From contig NZ_CP020914.1 in assembly GCF_007833355.1 (NCBI RefSeq), positions 1,598,047-1,662,046 on the forward strand: a DNA stretch of 64,000 nucleotides, given 5' to 3'. Under the pieces are notes generated by a model that worked only from the letters and a program-made list of their open reading frames with translations, made no database searches and was not told the origin of the DNA. Shown piece after piece: positions 44,364 through 51,628 of this stretch. Each line of letters opens with the position of its first letter. Position 1 is the stretch's first letter. The DNA is from Denitratisoma sp. DHT3. GTDB taxonomy: Bacteria > Pseudomonadota > Gammaproteobacteria > Burkholderiales > Rhodocyclaceae. A program made the translations under genes and the position numbers.

Positions 44364-44375
44364 CTCCTAATCGCT

Positions 44376-45125
44376 ATGCCCGCAAGTGTTCCTGTAAGAA
44401 CCGCCCCGAGTGAGATTTATGCGCTCAAGACGGCTTGTGCCCAATGCAATCTGCGGGAGTTGTGCCTGCCGGTCGGATTGACGGAAAGCGAGACCTTGCG
44501 CCTAGATGCCTTGATCGACACCCGGCGCAAAATCAAACGAGGACAACATCTCTACCGCGCAGGGACGCCCTTCAGCACCATATATGCGATCAAGACCGGC
44601 TTTTTCAAGACAGACGCGCTGCTGGAGGATGGCCGGTACCAGGTAACCGGTTTCCAGATGCCCGGCGAATTGCTCGGTCTCGACGGTATTGGCAGCGAGA
44701 TACATACCTGCAACTCGGTGGCCCTGGAAGACAGCGAGGTCTGCGCCCTGCCATTCACGCAACTGGAGCAGCTCACGGCTGAAATCCCCACCCTGCAACG
44801 GCATTTGCACAAAGTGATGAGTCGGGAAATCGTACGCGATCATGGCGTGATGCTGCTGCTGGGCACCATGCGCGCCGAAGAACGGCTAGCAGCGTTCCTG
44901 CTGAATCTTTCCCAGCGTTTCCTGGTTCGCGGCTATTCCTCGACCGAATTCCATCTACGCATGACACGGGAAGAGATCGGTTCCTATCTAGGCCTCAAAC
45001 TCGAGACCGTCAGCCGAACCTTTTCCCATTTCCAGGATCTGGGCTTGATCAATGTTCAGCATAAACACATCGCCATCGCCAACGTCCAGCGACTGCGCGC
45101 CATGCTGAACAAGCAAGTCCCCTGA
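44376..45125 (+). CDS. fnr: FNR-type anaerobic transcription regulator
   Basis: 249 aa. The [4Fe-4S] ligands are in place: Cys21, Cys24 and Cys30 (TACAQCNLRELCLP) and the internal Cys112 (IHTCNSVAL). A cAMP-binding-like beta-roll covers ~50-140 and a C-terminal Crp-type helix-turn-helix ~190-225 (MTREEIGSYLGLKLETVSRT) with the Glu-x-x-Ser-Arg that reads TTGAT sites. It senses oxygen loss by cluster integrity and should control hemN and probably respiratory genes. Only 77 bp separate it from hemN. Confidence 0.96.
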   Translation: MPASVPVRTAPSEIYALKTACAQCNLRELCLPVGLTESETLRLDALIDTRRKIKRGQHLYRAGTPFSTIYAIKTGFFKTDALLEDGRYQVTGFQMPGELLGLDGIGSEIHTCNSVALEDSEVCALPFTQLEQLTAEIPTLQRHLHKVMSREIVRDHGVMLLLGTMRAEERLAAFLLNLSQRFLVRGYSSTEFHLRMTREEIGSYLGLKLETVSRTFSHFQDLGLINVQHKHIAIANVQRLRAMLNKQVP

Positions 45126-45619
45126 TCACCCCCCGATGATCTGATCGACGTAGACCGGCTCGACATAAGGTTGTATAGATTGGGAACGATTTTACCCTCT
45201 TGCTCCAAGTCCAAAAATGAGACCCAATCGGCCGGATATGATTCGCCACCAAACAAAGTACACTTGACGCTAGCCTTTAGACTTCGCAGAGAGCCTCGAT
45301 AATTCAGTTGTCGCAGCGAATGCATGGATATTGAGGACTGTCGATTAACGTTTTGATTCAGTGCAGATTCGATCCAAAACATTGCTGTATCTACAGACAG
45401 CCCCCAAATGAGTGAGACGACAAAACGAAACATCGCGCAACAATAGATTGACGGTTCCATCATATAATTGCCAACGAATGTTGGTAATCGGACATCTTGC
45501 ATCGACTCGATAGAGCCGGTGTCAGTAAAGGCGCTACCCAAGTAAGCAGCAACCACGGGATCACAAGACGCCACGCTGAACCCCAAACAAGCGCCCGAAA
45601 AAATTTCCGAGGAGAAGGG
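45126..45619. other. 494-bp gene-free stretch with lower G+C, possible gene remnant
   Basis: This stretch is visibly richer in A/T than both flanks. No convincing gene was found. On the minus strand one frame reads CTLFGGESYPADWVSFLDLE and EQEGKIVPNLYNL, and a shifted frame then ends IQPYVEPVYVDQIIGG and stop (near 45129), which looks like a frameshifted gene end of unknown family. A TATAAT (45463-45468) followed by CCAAC-GAAT-GTTGG (45471-45484) could mark the tonB promoter region. No Fur box was seen. It may be a decayed horizontally acquired fragment. Confidence 0.4.
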
Positions 45620-46240
45620 ATGTATTTTCAGCCCCAGAAGAACGCATCGAGAAGGACAGTGAGCATTGCCGTAGTGGTGGCGCTTCATGCCGGCGTGGGA
45701 TATGCACTGGTGACGGGCCTGCACCGGACAGTGGTTGATGTGATTCGCGACCCCTTCGATGTCAACATCATCGAGGATGCGAAGAAGCCGCCTCCCGACA
45801 AGCCGCCCCCCCCGCCGCCGAAGAACCTTCCGCCCCCGCCGCCCCCGCCGCAGGTGCCGATGCCCGAAGTCGCCCTGCCGCCCGCCACCGTCTCGACCGG
45901 CCCCACCATCACCGTGGCGACCAAGCCGGAGGCACCTCCGCCACCGCCGGTGGCCAGCGTGCGCGTGCCGCCGGTCGTCAGCGCCAGTTCCTGTACCAAG
46001 CCCGAGTACCCTGCCGCATCCAAGCGCCTGGAAGAAGAAGGTACGGTCGTGCTCAATTTCCTGATCGACGTGGATGGTCGCGTCATTCAAGGCAAGGTGG
46101 AGGGAACCAGTGGCTTCGAGCGCCTCGACAAAGCAGCCCTTGACGCTCTCGGCCGTTGTCAATTCAAGCCCGGTACTGTGGACGGCAAGGCCGAACAGGC
46201 CTGGGCAAAAATGAAATACACCTTCAGGCTCCAGAATTAA
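45620..46240 (+). CDS. tonB: TonB-family energy transducer
   Basis: 206 aa from ATG 45620 with GAGGAGAAGGG; the frame is open upstream without signal. A short cytosolic start and one transmembrane helix (SIAVVVALHAGVGYALVTGL) are followed by a Pro-rich periplasmic linker (~residues 52-120 with long Pro runs) and a C-terminal TonB domain (PEYPAASKRLEEEGTVVLNF, VDGRVIQGKVEGTSGFERLD). Two Cys flank this domain (SSCTKPEYP and GRCQFKP), possibly a disulfide. It transmits proton motive force from ExbB/ExbD to outer-membrane receptors, none of which are encoded here. Confidence 0.9.
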   Translation: MYFQPQKNASRRTVSIAVVVALHAGVGYALVTGLHRTVVDVIRDPFDVNIIEDAKKPPPDKPPPPPPKNLPPPPPPPQVPMPEVALPPATVSTGPTITVATKPEAPPPPPVASVRVPPVVSASSCTKPEYPAASKRLEEEGTVVLNFLIDVDGRVIQGKVEGTSGFERLDKAALDALGRCQFKPGTVDGKAEQAWAKMKYTFRLQN

Positions 46241-46254
46241 CGGGGCGGAGTTCC

Positions 46255-46280
46255 ATCTAGGTTTCTAGATATTTTTGTTT
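46255..46280 (+). terminator. Weak intercistronic hairpin with T-rich tail between tonB and exbB
   Basis: ATCTAG (46255-46260), GTTT loop, CTAGAT (46265-46270), then ATTTTTGTTT. The stem is short and A/T-rich; it may cause partial termination or be an RNA-cleavage site giving different levels of TonB and ExbB. GGAGGAG follows as the exbB ribosome site. Confidence 0.3.
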
Positions 46281-46303
46281 ATTCAGTCGGAGGAGACTTG
46301 TCC

Positions 46304-47158
46304 ATGACTAACCGGTTTACTGCATTCATCGCAGCCGTGCTGATCGCCAGCACCTCTGCCGTCCCCCTGTTGATTTCCCAATCCGCCCACGCCGAAGAAA
46401 CGCCGGCGGCGGCCGCCCCTGCCGCCACCGATGCTGCGCCGGCGCCCATCGCGCCGCCCGCCACCGTCACCGAGAAGGCGACGGTCGACAACCCCTATGG
46501 CCTCGAGGCGCTGTGGGCCCAGGGTGACTTCGTGTCCAAGACCGTGCTGATCACGCTGGTGATCATGTCCATGGGCACCTGGTACATCGGCGTCGCCAAG
46601 TACTTCGAGCAAGCCAAGATCCTGAGGCAGGCCAAGGCCGCCAATGAAGGCTTCTGGCGCGCCTCGTCGGTGCAAGCCGGTACGAATGAGCTGGCGGAAG
46701 ATTCCGCTTTCCGCTTCATCGCGGAAAATGGCGTCAAGGCCGCCTCTCACCACGAAGGTACGATGGTGGATCAAATCGACCTCAACGAGTGGGTGACGAT
46801 GTCCATCCAGCGCGCGGTCGAGGGCGTGGCCAACCGGATGCAAGGTGGCCTGGCCTTCCTGGCAACGGTCGGCTCCACGGCGCCGTTCGTCGGCCTGTTC
46901 GGTACGGTGTGGGGGATCTATCACGCGCTGACCGCCATCGGTATCGCCGGCCAGGCTTCGATCGACAAGGTCGCCGGCCCCGTGGGTGAGGCGCTGATCA
47001 TGACCGCCATCGGTCTGGCCGTGGCGGTGCCCGCGGTGCTCGGTTACAACTGGCTGGTCCGCCGCAACAAGATCACCATGGACTTGATCAAGACCTTTGG
47101 CGCCGATCTGCACATGGTGCTGATCAGCGGCGGCAACAAGTCCAAGAAGGGTGCCTGA
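46304..47158 (+). CDS. exbB: MotA/TolQ/ExbB proton channel protein
   Basis: 284 aa from ATG 46304, 8 bases after GGAGGAG; an upstream TTG is less likely. A hydrophobic N-terminus ending SAHAEETPAAAA looks like a cleavable signal followed by an Ala/Pro-rich periplasmic extension, as in the long Pseudomonas-type ExbB. Three transmembrane helices follow, with the conserved cytosolic/TM region FLATVGSTAPFVGLFGTVWG and GPVGEALIMTAIGLAVAVPA. It builds the pentameric proton channel with ExbD to power TonB. It is 63 bp after tonB and 2 bp before exbD. Confidence 0.94.
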   Translation: MTNRFTAFIAAVLIASTSAVPLLISQSAHAEETPAAAAPAATDAAPAPIAPPATVTEKATVDNPYGLEALWAQGDFVSKTVLITLVIMSMGTWYIGVAKYFEQAKILRQAKAANEGFWRASSVQAGTNELAEDSAFRFIAENGVKAASHHEGTMVDQIDLNEWVTMSIQRAVEGVANRMQGGLAFLATVGSTAPFVGLFGTVWGIYHALTAIGIAGQASIDKVAGPVGEALIMTAIGLAVAVPAVLGYNWLVRRNKITMDLIKTFGADLHMVLISGGNKSKKGA

Positions 47159-47160
47159 TA

Positions 47161-47592
47161 ATGGCCATGAACGTCGGTCCCGCCGAGGGGAGTGACGAAG
47201 ACGAGGTGGTGTCGACGATCAACACCACCCCGTTGGTCGATGTGATGTTGGTGTTGCTGATCATTTTCTTGATCACGATCCCGGTCGTGACGCAAACCGT
47301 CCCGGTGCAACTGCCGAACGAACGCAATATCGCGACGCAGACCAAGCCTGAGAATGTCGTGATCGCAGTCGACAGCAAGGCCAACATTTACTGGAACACC
47401 ACCCCTGTCAGCCCCGATGAACTGCTCACCCGGCTCAAGGAGGTCTCCGTGATGGTGCCTCAGCCCGAGGTCCATATCCGCGGGGATCAGAACGGCAACT
47501 ACGAGGGTGTCGGCCGAGTGGTTGTCGCCTGCCAGCGCGCCGCCATTGTGAAGATCGGCTTCATTACCGAGCCGGTCAATCAGGGCGGCTGA
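47161..47592 (+). CDS. exbD1: ExbD/TolR biopolymer transport protein, first copy
   Basis: 143 aa. After a short acidic cytosolic start (EGSDEDEVVSTINTTPLVDV) comes one transmembrane helix with the proton-carrying Asp (PLVDVMLVLLIIFLI). The periplasmic domain contains VVIAVDSKANIYWN and VGRVVVACQRAAIVKIGFIT. It pairs with ExbB to convert proton flow to TonB movement. A second, diverged exbD follows 26 bp downstream. Confidence 0.93.
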   Translation: MAMNVGPAEGSDEDEVVSTINTTPLVDVMLVLLIIFLITIPVVTQTVPVQLPNERNIATQTKPENVVIAVDSKANIYWNTTPVSPDELLTRLKEVSVMVPQPEVHIRGDQNGNYEGVGRVVVACQRAAIVKIGFITEPVNQGG

Positions 47593-47618
47593 TTTTTCCC
47601 GAAAGGATTTCGCAGACT

Positions 47619-48044
47619 ATGGGAATGAACGTCGGTTCCAGCAGTTCGAAGGATCTGGATGTGGTGGTGGATATCAACACGACGCCGCTCATCGATGTGA
47701 TGCTGGTGCTTCTCATCATGCTGATCATCACGATCCCGATTCAGACGCATGCGGTGAAGATCAACATGCCCGTCAATTCGCCACCGAAGTCGGATAAGCC
47801 GCCGGTGATCGTGAAACTGAATGTGGATGCGGACGGTACGATCCATTGGAACGATACGGTGATCCCCGATCGTGCCACCCTGGAGACCACCTTCAAGCAG
47901 ATGCTCACCGAACCCGATGTGCCGGAGGTCCATTTGCGGCCAGACCGCGGGGCAAAGTACAAGGTCGTCGCCATGATCATGGCCACCGCTCAGCGCCTCG
48001 GCGTCACCAAGATCGGTATCGTCGGCGGCGAACAGTTCATGTAG
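47619..48044 (+). CDS. exbD2: ExbD/TolR biopolymer transport protein, second copy
   Basis: 141 aa, clearly paralogous to the gene before it: VVVDINTTPLIDVMLVLLIM with the conserved transmembrane Asp, then PPVIVKLNVDADGTIHWND and IMATAQRLGVTKIGIVGGEQF. The two copies differ through most of the periplasmic domain, so this is an old duplication. ExbD works as a dimer, which allows a heterodimer or alternative dimers in one ExbB pentamer. A strong terminator follows. Confidence 0.92.
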   Translation: MGMNVGSSSSKDLDVVVDINTTPLIDVMLVLLIMLIITIPIQTHAVKINMPVNSPPKSDKPPVIVKLNVDADGTIHWNDTVIPDRATLETTFKQMLTEPDVPEVHLRPDRGAKYKVVAMIMATAQRLGVTKIGIVGGEQFM

Positions 48045-48070
48045 GAATCGCTTCTACGATAGGCAACTCT

Positions 48071-48114
48071 CAACGGCCCGTCGGCGTTACAGCGCCGCCG
48101 GGCCGTTGTTTCTT
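48071..48114 (+). terminator. Rho-independent terminator after exbD2
   Basis: CAACGGCCCG and GCGG arms pair with GCCGCCGGGCCGTTG (48071-48107) around TTACA, followed by TTTCTT. It closes the tonB-exbB-exbD-exbD operon. Confidence 0.88.
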
Positions 48115-48244
48115 GAGACACAATAGTTGAACGTATCGGCACGCCAGGTGCCAGGCGATGAATGGCGGCGCTGCAACCTTTGTCCCGCCATCGCGTTCAA
48201 TCTCCTGGATGCTGGCTATTTCAACGTTTTACAGGACGCACGCA

Positions 48245-49465
48245 ATGAAAATCTCCCGTCTCCTTCATACTCTTCTACTTTGCGCGGCTTTGGGATTCGG
48301 TATGCCGGGCCAGGCCGCCGACTCCTTGCGCAGTGAAATGCAAAAACCTCTGCTTGCGGCCCAGGAGCTGATCAAGGCGCAAAAATACGAGGAAGCGCTG
48401 TCCAAGCTCAAGGAGGCCGAAGCCATTCCCGAACCGAACGACTACGAGAGCTTCCTCCTGGCTCAGTTGCGCGGTGTCGCCGCCGGCGGCGCGGGAGATT
48501 ACGCGATCGCTGCGAAATCCTTCGAGGCCGTACTCAAATCCGGACGCATCGCGCCGGCCGAACGGCCCAAGTTCATCCAGCAGACGGCGATTTTCTATTA
48601 CAAGGCGAAGGACTACCCCGCCTCTGCCAAGTGGTTCGATGCCTATTACAAGGAAGGCGGCACCGACCAGGAACTGCACACGATCCACGGCCAGGCGCTG
48701 TTCCTGGCCGGCGATTACGCCGCCTGCATCGCCACGATGCAGTCCGTGATCGCCGCCAGCGAGGCGGCCGGCCAGCCGCCCGTGGAGAACCAGCTCAACG
48801 TCCTGGCCAACGCCTACCTGAAGCAGAAGGATTTCGTCGGCTATGCCTCGACCCTGGAGAAGCTGGTCGTCCATTACCCGACCAAGGAGCGCTGGGCCGA
48901 CCTGATCAACCAAATCTCCAGCAAGCCCACTTTCTCCAGCAATCTGAGCCTGGATGCCGGTCGGTTGCGTCTGGTCACCGGCAACGTGCGCGGCCCTGGC
49001 GATTACATCAACCTGGCCCAGGCCGCCCTGGACTACTTCCCGGCCGAGGCCCGCAAGATCGTCGAGGAAGGCTTCACCCAGAATGTGCTCGGTACCGGTC
49101 CCGACGCCAAGAACCATCTGGCGTTGCGCGACAAGACCAACAAGGCCACGGTCGCCGACCAGAAGGCGCTGGCTTCCGACGAGAAGAAAGCCGCGAAAAC
49201 CAAGGATGGCAACATCCTGGTCACCATCGGTTTCAACTATGTCACCCATGGCGCCACCGACAAGGGCATCGCGCTGATGGAACAGGGTATCCAATTGGGT
49301 GGCGTCAAAGCCCCCGACCATGCCAAGCTCCATCTCGGCATCGCCTATCTCCAGGCCGGCCAGAAGGACAAGGCCATCGCCGCCTTCGAGTCCGTCAAGG
49401 GCAACGACGGCAGCGCCGACTTGGCTCGCCTGTGGACTTACCACATCCGGCAGACCCAGAAATAA
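48245..49465 (+). CDS. Periplasmic tetratricopeptide-repeat protein linked to the TonB locus
   Basis: 406 aa from ATG 48245 with AGGA upstream; a longer frame begins at 48158. Residues 1-24 are a signal peptide (LLHTLLLCAALGFGMPGQAA). The mature part is helical with TPR-like units: AAQELIKAQKYEEALSKLKE, FYYKAKDYPASAKWFDAYYK, NAYLKQKDFVGYASTLEKLV, and near the end LHLGIAYLQAGQKDKAIAAF. It should be a periplasmic protein-binding scaffold. TPR proteins accompany some TonB systems (for example TtpC-type partners in Vibrio), so it may modulate this ExbB/ExbD motor, but a terminator separates them and the role is inference. Confidence 0.75.
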   Translation: MKISRLLHTLLLCAALGFGMPGQAADSLRSEMQKPLLAAQELIKAQKYEEALSKLKEAEAIPEPNDYESFLLAQLRGVAAGGAGDYAIAAKSFEAVLKSGRIAPAERPKFIQQTAIFYYKAKDYPASAKWFDAYYKEGGTDQELHTIHGQALFLAGDYAACIATMQSVIAASEAAGQPPVENQLNVLANAYLKQKDFVGYASTLEKLVVHYPTKERWADLINQISSKPTFSSNLSLDAGRLRLVTGNVRGPGDYINLAQAALDYFPAEARKIVEEGFTQNVLGTGPDAKNHLALRDKTNKATVADQKALASDEKKAAKTKDGNILVTIGFNYVTHGATDKGIALMEQGIQLGGVKAPDHAKLHLGIAYLQAGQKDKAIAAFESVKGNDGSADLARLWTYHIRQTQK

Positions 49466-49477
49466 GCAGCATCATCC

Positions 49478-49509
49478 CATCGCTGCCCCTTCAAGGAGGG
49501 GCAGCGATG
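49478..49509 (+). terminator. Strong hairpin between the TPR gene and the SDR gene
   Basis: CATCGCTGCCCCT (49478-49490) pairs perfectly with AGGGGCAGCGATG (49497-49509) over a 6-base loop: 13 bp. No T-run follows. It ends 20 bp before the SDR start codon, so it could terminate poorly, protect the upstream mRNA end, or limit SDR translation. Confidence 0.55.
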
Positions 49510-49529
49510 CTTCAACCTCACAACCGAAC

Positions 49530-50312
49530 ATGAACAGCAAATTCGACTACACCGGCAAGGTGGTGCTCGTCACCGGCGGCACCAAGGGCATCGGCCGCAC
49601 CTTCGCCGAAAGCTTCCTCGAGGCCGGCGCCACCGTGGTGGTGTGCGGCCGCAACGCACCGGAGACCCTTCCCACCCACGGCGGCAATGTCGCCGAATTC
49701 CTGCCGCTCGATGTCCGCGACGCCGATGCGGTGAATGATTTCTTCGCTCAGATCATGGCCCGCCACGGCCGGCTCGACGTGGTCGTCAACAACGCCGGCG
49801 GCGCGCCCCCCACCGATGCCGCCACCGCTTCACCGCGTTTCCACGAGAGCATCATCCGTCTCAACCTGATCGCCCCGTTGCACATTGCGCAGAAGGCCAA
49901 TGCAATCATGCAGGCGCAGGACAGCGGCGGCGTCATCGTCTTCATCGGCAGCATCGCCGCCCACCGTCCATCTCCCGGCGTGGCGGCCTACAGCGCGGCC
50001 AAGGCGGGCGTTGTCCATCTGGTCCGAACCCTGGCCTTCGAATGGGCGCCCAAGGTGCGCCCGGTATCGATCAGCCCCGGCCTGGTTCGCACCGAGGAGA
50101 CGGATCGGCTCTACAGTGGCGACGAAGCCGGTGTCGCGGCGGTGAACGCGACGATTCCGATGGGACGCATGGCCAATCCCGAGGACATTGCCAACGCCTG
50201 CCTGTTCGTCGCATCCCCCATGGCGCAGTACATCAGCGGCGTCGATCTGCTGATCCATGGCGGCGGCGAAAAGCCGGCCTATCTCGAAGCCTGGGGAGCG
50301 GAAAAAGCCTGA
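49530..50312 (+). CDS. Short-chain dehydrogenase/reductase (SDR)
   Basis: 260 aa from ATG 49530. Classical SDR: cofactor loop VTGGTKGIGRTFAE (TGxxxGIG), NNAGG, Ser in FIGSIAAH, catalytic Tyr and Lys in YSAAKAG, and SPGLVRTEET. The Cys-Gly-Arg after beta-strand 2 (VVCGRN) suggests NADP(H) preference. The substrate is unknown; similar enzymes act in fatty acid, polyketide or steroid catabolism, and the neighbours give no pathway. It has a weak ribosome site and follows a strong hairpin. Confidence 0.85.
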   Translation: MNSKFDYTGKVVLVTGGTKGIGRTFAESFLEAGATVVVCGRNAPETLPTHGGNVAEFLPLDVRDADAVNDFFAQIMARHGRLDVVVNNAGGAPPTDAATASPRFHESIIRLNLIAPLHIAQKANAIMQAQDSGGVIVFIGSIAAHRPSPGVAAYSAAKAGVVHLVRTLAFEWAPKVRPVSISPGLVRTEETDRLYSGDEAGVAAVNATIPMGRMANPEDIANACLFVASPMAQYISGVDLLIHGGGEKPAYLEAWGAEKA

Positions 50313-50342
50313 CCCCCATTGAGGAACAAGGCAATCACGGAT

Positions 50343-50371
50343 TTGACCGGCGGACGGAGGACCTATAGAAT
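50343..50371 (+). promoter_or_regulatory. Sigma-70 promoter of tRNA-Pro/tRNA-Arg
   Basis: TTGACC (50343-50348), 17 bp, TAGAAT (50366-50371), GC-rich discriminator, and expected transcription start only a few bases before tRNA-Pro at 50382. The CCTATAGAATYCG block is the same as in the tRNA-Leu promoter. Confidence 0.7.
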
Positions 50372-50381
50372 CCGCCGCCTT

Positions 50382-50458
50382 CGGGGTGTAGCGCAGTCCG
50401 GTAGCGCGCTTGCTTTGGGAGCAAGATGTCGGGGGTTCGAATCCCTCCACCCCGACCA
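50382..50458 (+). tRNA. tRNA-Pro (TGG)
   Basis: 77 nt with encoded CCA. The acceptor CGGGGTG pairs with CACCCCG, the D-arm is GCGCAGTCCGGTAGCGC, the anticodon stem CTTGC/GCAAG has loop TTTGGGA (anticodon TGG at 50416-50418), and the T-arm contains GGTTCGAATCC. All positions fit proline. Confidence 0.97.
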
Positions 50459-50489
50459 CGATGCCGCGCTTTTCCACATCGACTTCAGG

Positions 50490-50566
50490 CCGCCCGTAGC
50501 TCAACCGGATAGAGCACCGGCCTTCTAAGCCGGGGGTTAGGGGTTCGAGTCCCTTCGGGCGGGCCA
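50490..50566 (+). tRNA. tRNA-Arg (TCT)
   Basis: 77 nt with encoded CCA. The acceptor CCGCCCG pairs with CGGGCGG, discriminator G, D-arm GCTCAACCGGATAGAGC, anticodon stem CCGGC/GCCGG with loop CTTCTAA (anticodon TCT at 50524-50526), T-arm GGGTTCGAGTCCC. It lies 31 bp after tRNA-Pro and is probably on the same transcript. Confidence 0.96.
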
Positions 50567-50595
50567 ACATGCCTCGCGGGCCGCCATCATTGTCG

Positions 50596-50626
50596 GTCCC
50601 GCCCGAGCAATGTCGCCCGGCGGGAC
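50596..50626. terminator. Bidirectional hairpin between tRNA-Arg and the WYL regulator
   Basis: GTCCCGCC (50596-50603) and GGCGGGAC (50619-50626) form a perfect 8-bp stem with a 15-base loop. It lies between convergent units (tRNAs on plus, WYL regulator on minus). T-runs are lacking on both sides. Confidence 0.35.
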
Positions 50627-50638
50627 AAATACTACCGC

Positions 50639-51616
50639 TCAGCAATAACGCTGCAAGGCGCTTTCCAGTTTCGAGCGCACCGCCTCGCGCAGCTCCTCGG
50701 GCCCTTCCACAGCGACATCGGCACCGTAGCGGAGAATGTCGGCGGCGAGTTCCCGCATGTCACTGTACGGAAGGTCCAGCAGGTAGCTGCCGTCGTCCAG
50801 AAACCGGCCTTTCTGTCGCGGATGCCACCGCTCCGCCGCGACCCAGCGGGCCCGCTCGGGAGTGAAGCGCAGACGAGCCCAGGCCACCCGCCGGCCGGAG
50901 AAAATTCCATAGCCGGCGCCCAGCACGGCGTCCAGCGTCTTTTCACTGATGGCCTTGGCCGGCACATCCACCAGTTCCACGCGCTGGATGGCGTCCACGG
51001 CAAAACTGCGCAATTCGTTGCGCAAATGGCACCAGGCGTCCAGGTACCAGTTCTCCCGATAATGGACCAGGCGCTGGGGCGAGACTTCCCGCTCCGTCGT
51101 CTGTCCGCGGCCCCGCGTGTAGTAGCTCATCAGCAGGCGCTTGCGGCGCAACAGGGCGGAACCCACCACCGCGAAATGCTCCAGGCCGGGAGGACGGGAC
51201 GCCATACCGATGACCTTGATGCGCTTCTGGATTTCATCGCTGGCCCCTTCCTCGGTGTCCAGCAACGCCCGCAAGCGGGTTTTCAGAGGTTCGATATGGG
51301 GCGCCAGCAGGCCGCCGCTGTCGATGCCGGAGAGGAGGTGCTGCATGGTCAACAGCGCGTGGATCTCCGAGGCGTTGAACCACAGGCCCGGCAGCTCGTA
51401 CTGGGCATTGCCCGAGGCGGGCGCCGTCTCGAAACGATAGCCGCGCAATTCCCGGTCCCAGACGATGGGCGCGTGCAGGCGATTGCGCAGATACTCCAGA
51501 TCGCGCTTGATGGTGGCGCGGGAAACCCCCAGCGTCTCCTCGAGGACCGAAAAGGAGACGACCCGGCGCTCGGTAAGCAGTTGATCGATCTTGTAGAAGC
51601 GCTCGGTTCGATCCAT
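50639..51616 (-). CDS. WYL-domain transcriptional regulator
   Basis: 325 aa. An N-terminal winged helix-turn-helix (FSVLEETLGVSRATIKRDLE, YLRNRL) is followed by a WYL domain (SYYTRGRGQTTEREVSPQRL, YRENWYLDAWCHLRNELRSF, with Trp-Tyr-Leu at NWYLDAW) and the C-terminal WCX region. Family members bind nucleotide-like ligands and regulate DNA damage, defence or metabolic genes. No defence genes are nearby. It starts 12 bp after metZ on the same strand and is likely co-transcribed with it. Target unknown. Confidence 0.88.
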   Translation of the reverse strand: MDRTERFYKIDQLLTERRVVSFSVLEETLGVSRATIKRDLEYLRNRLHAPIVWDRELRGYRFETAPASGNAQYELPGLWFNASEIHALLTMQHLLSGIDSGGLLAPHIEPLKTRLRALLDTEEGASDEIQKRIKVIGMASRPPGLEHFAVVGSALLRRKRLLMSYYTRGRGQTTEREVSPQRLVHYRENWYLDAWCHLRNELRSFAVDAIQRVELVDVPAKAISEKTLDAVLGAGYGIFSGRRVAWARLRFTPERARWVAAERWHPRQKGRFLDDGSYLLDLPYSDMRELAADILRYGADVAVEGPEELREAVRSKLESALQRYC

Positions 51617-51628
51617 GGCGCCGCTCAG

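Noticed and set aside
45785..45855. Runs of CCG/CCC in tonB considered as a phase-variable simple repeat
   Set aside because: They encode the Pro-rich linker usual for TonB and mix several Pro codons, so slippage is not specially favoured.
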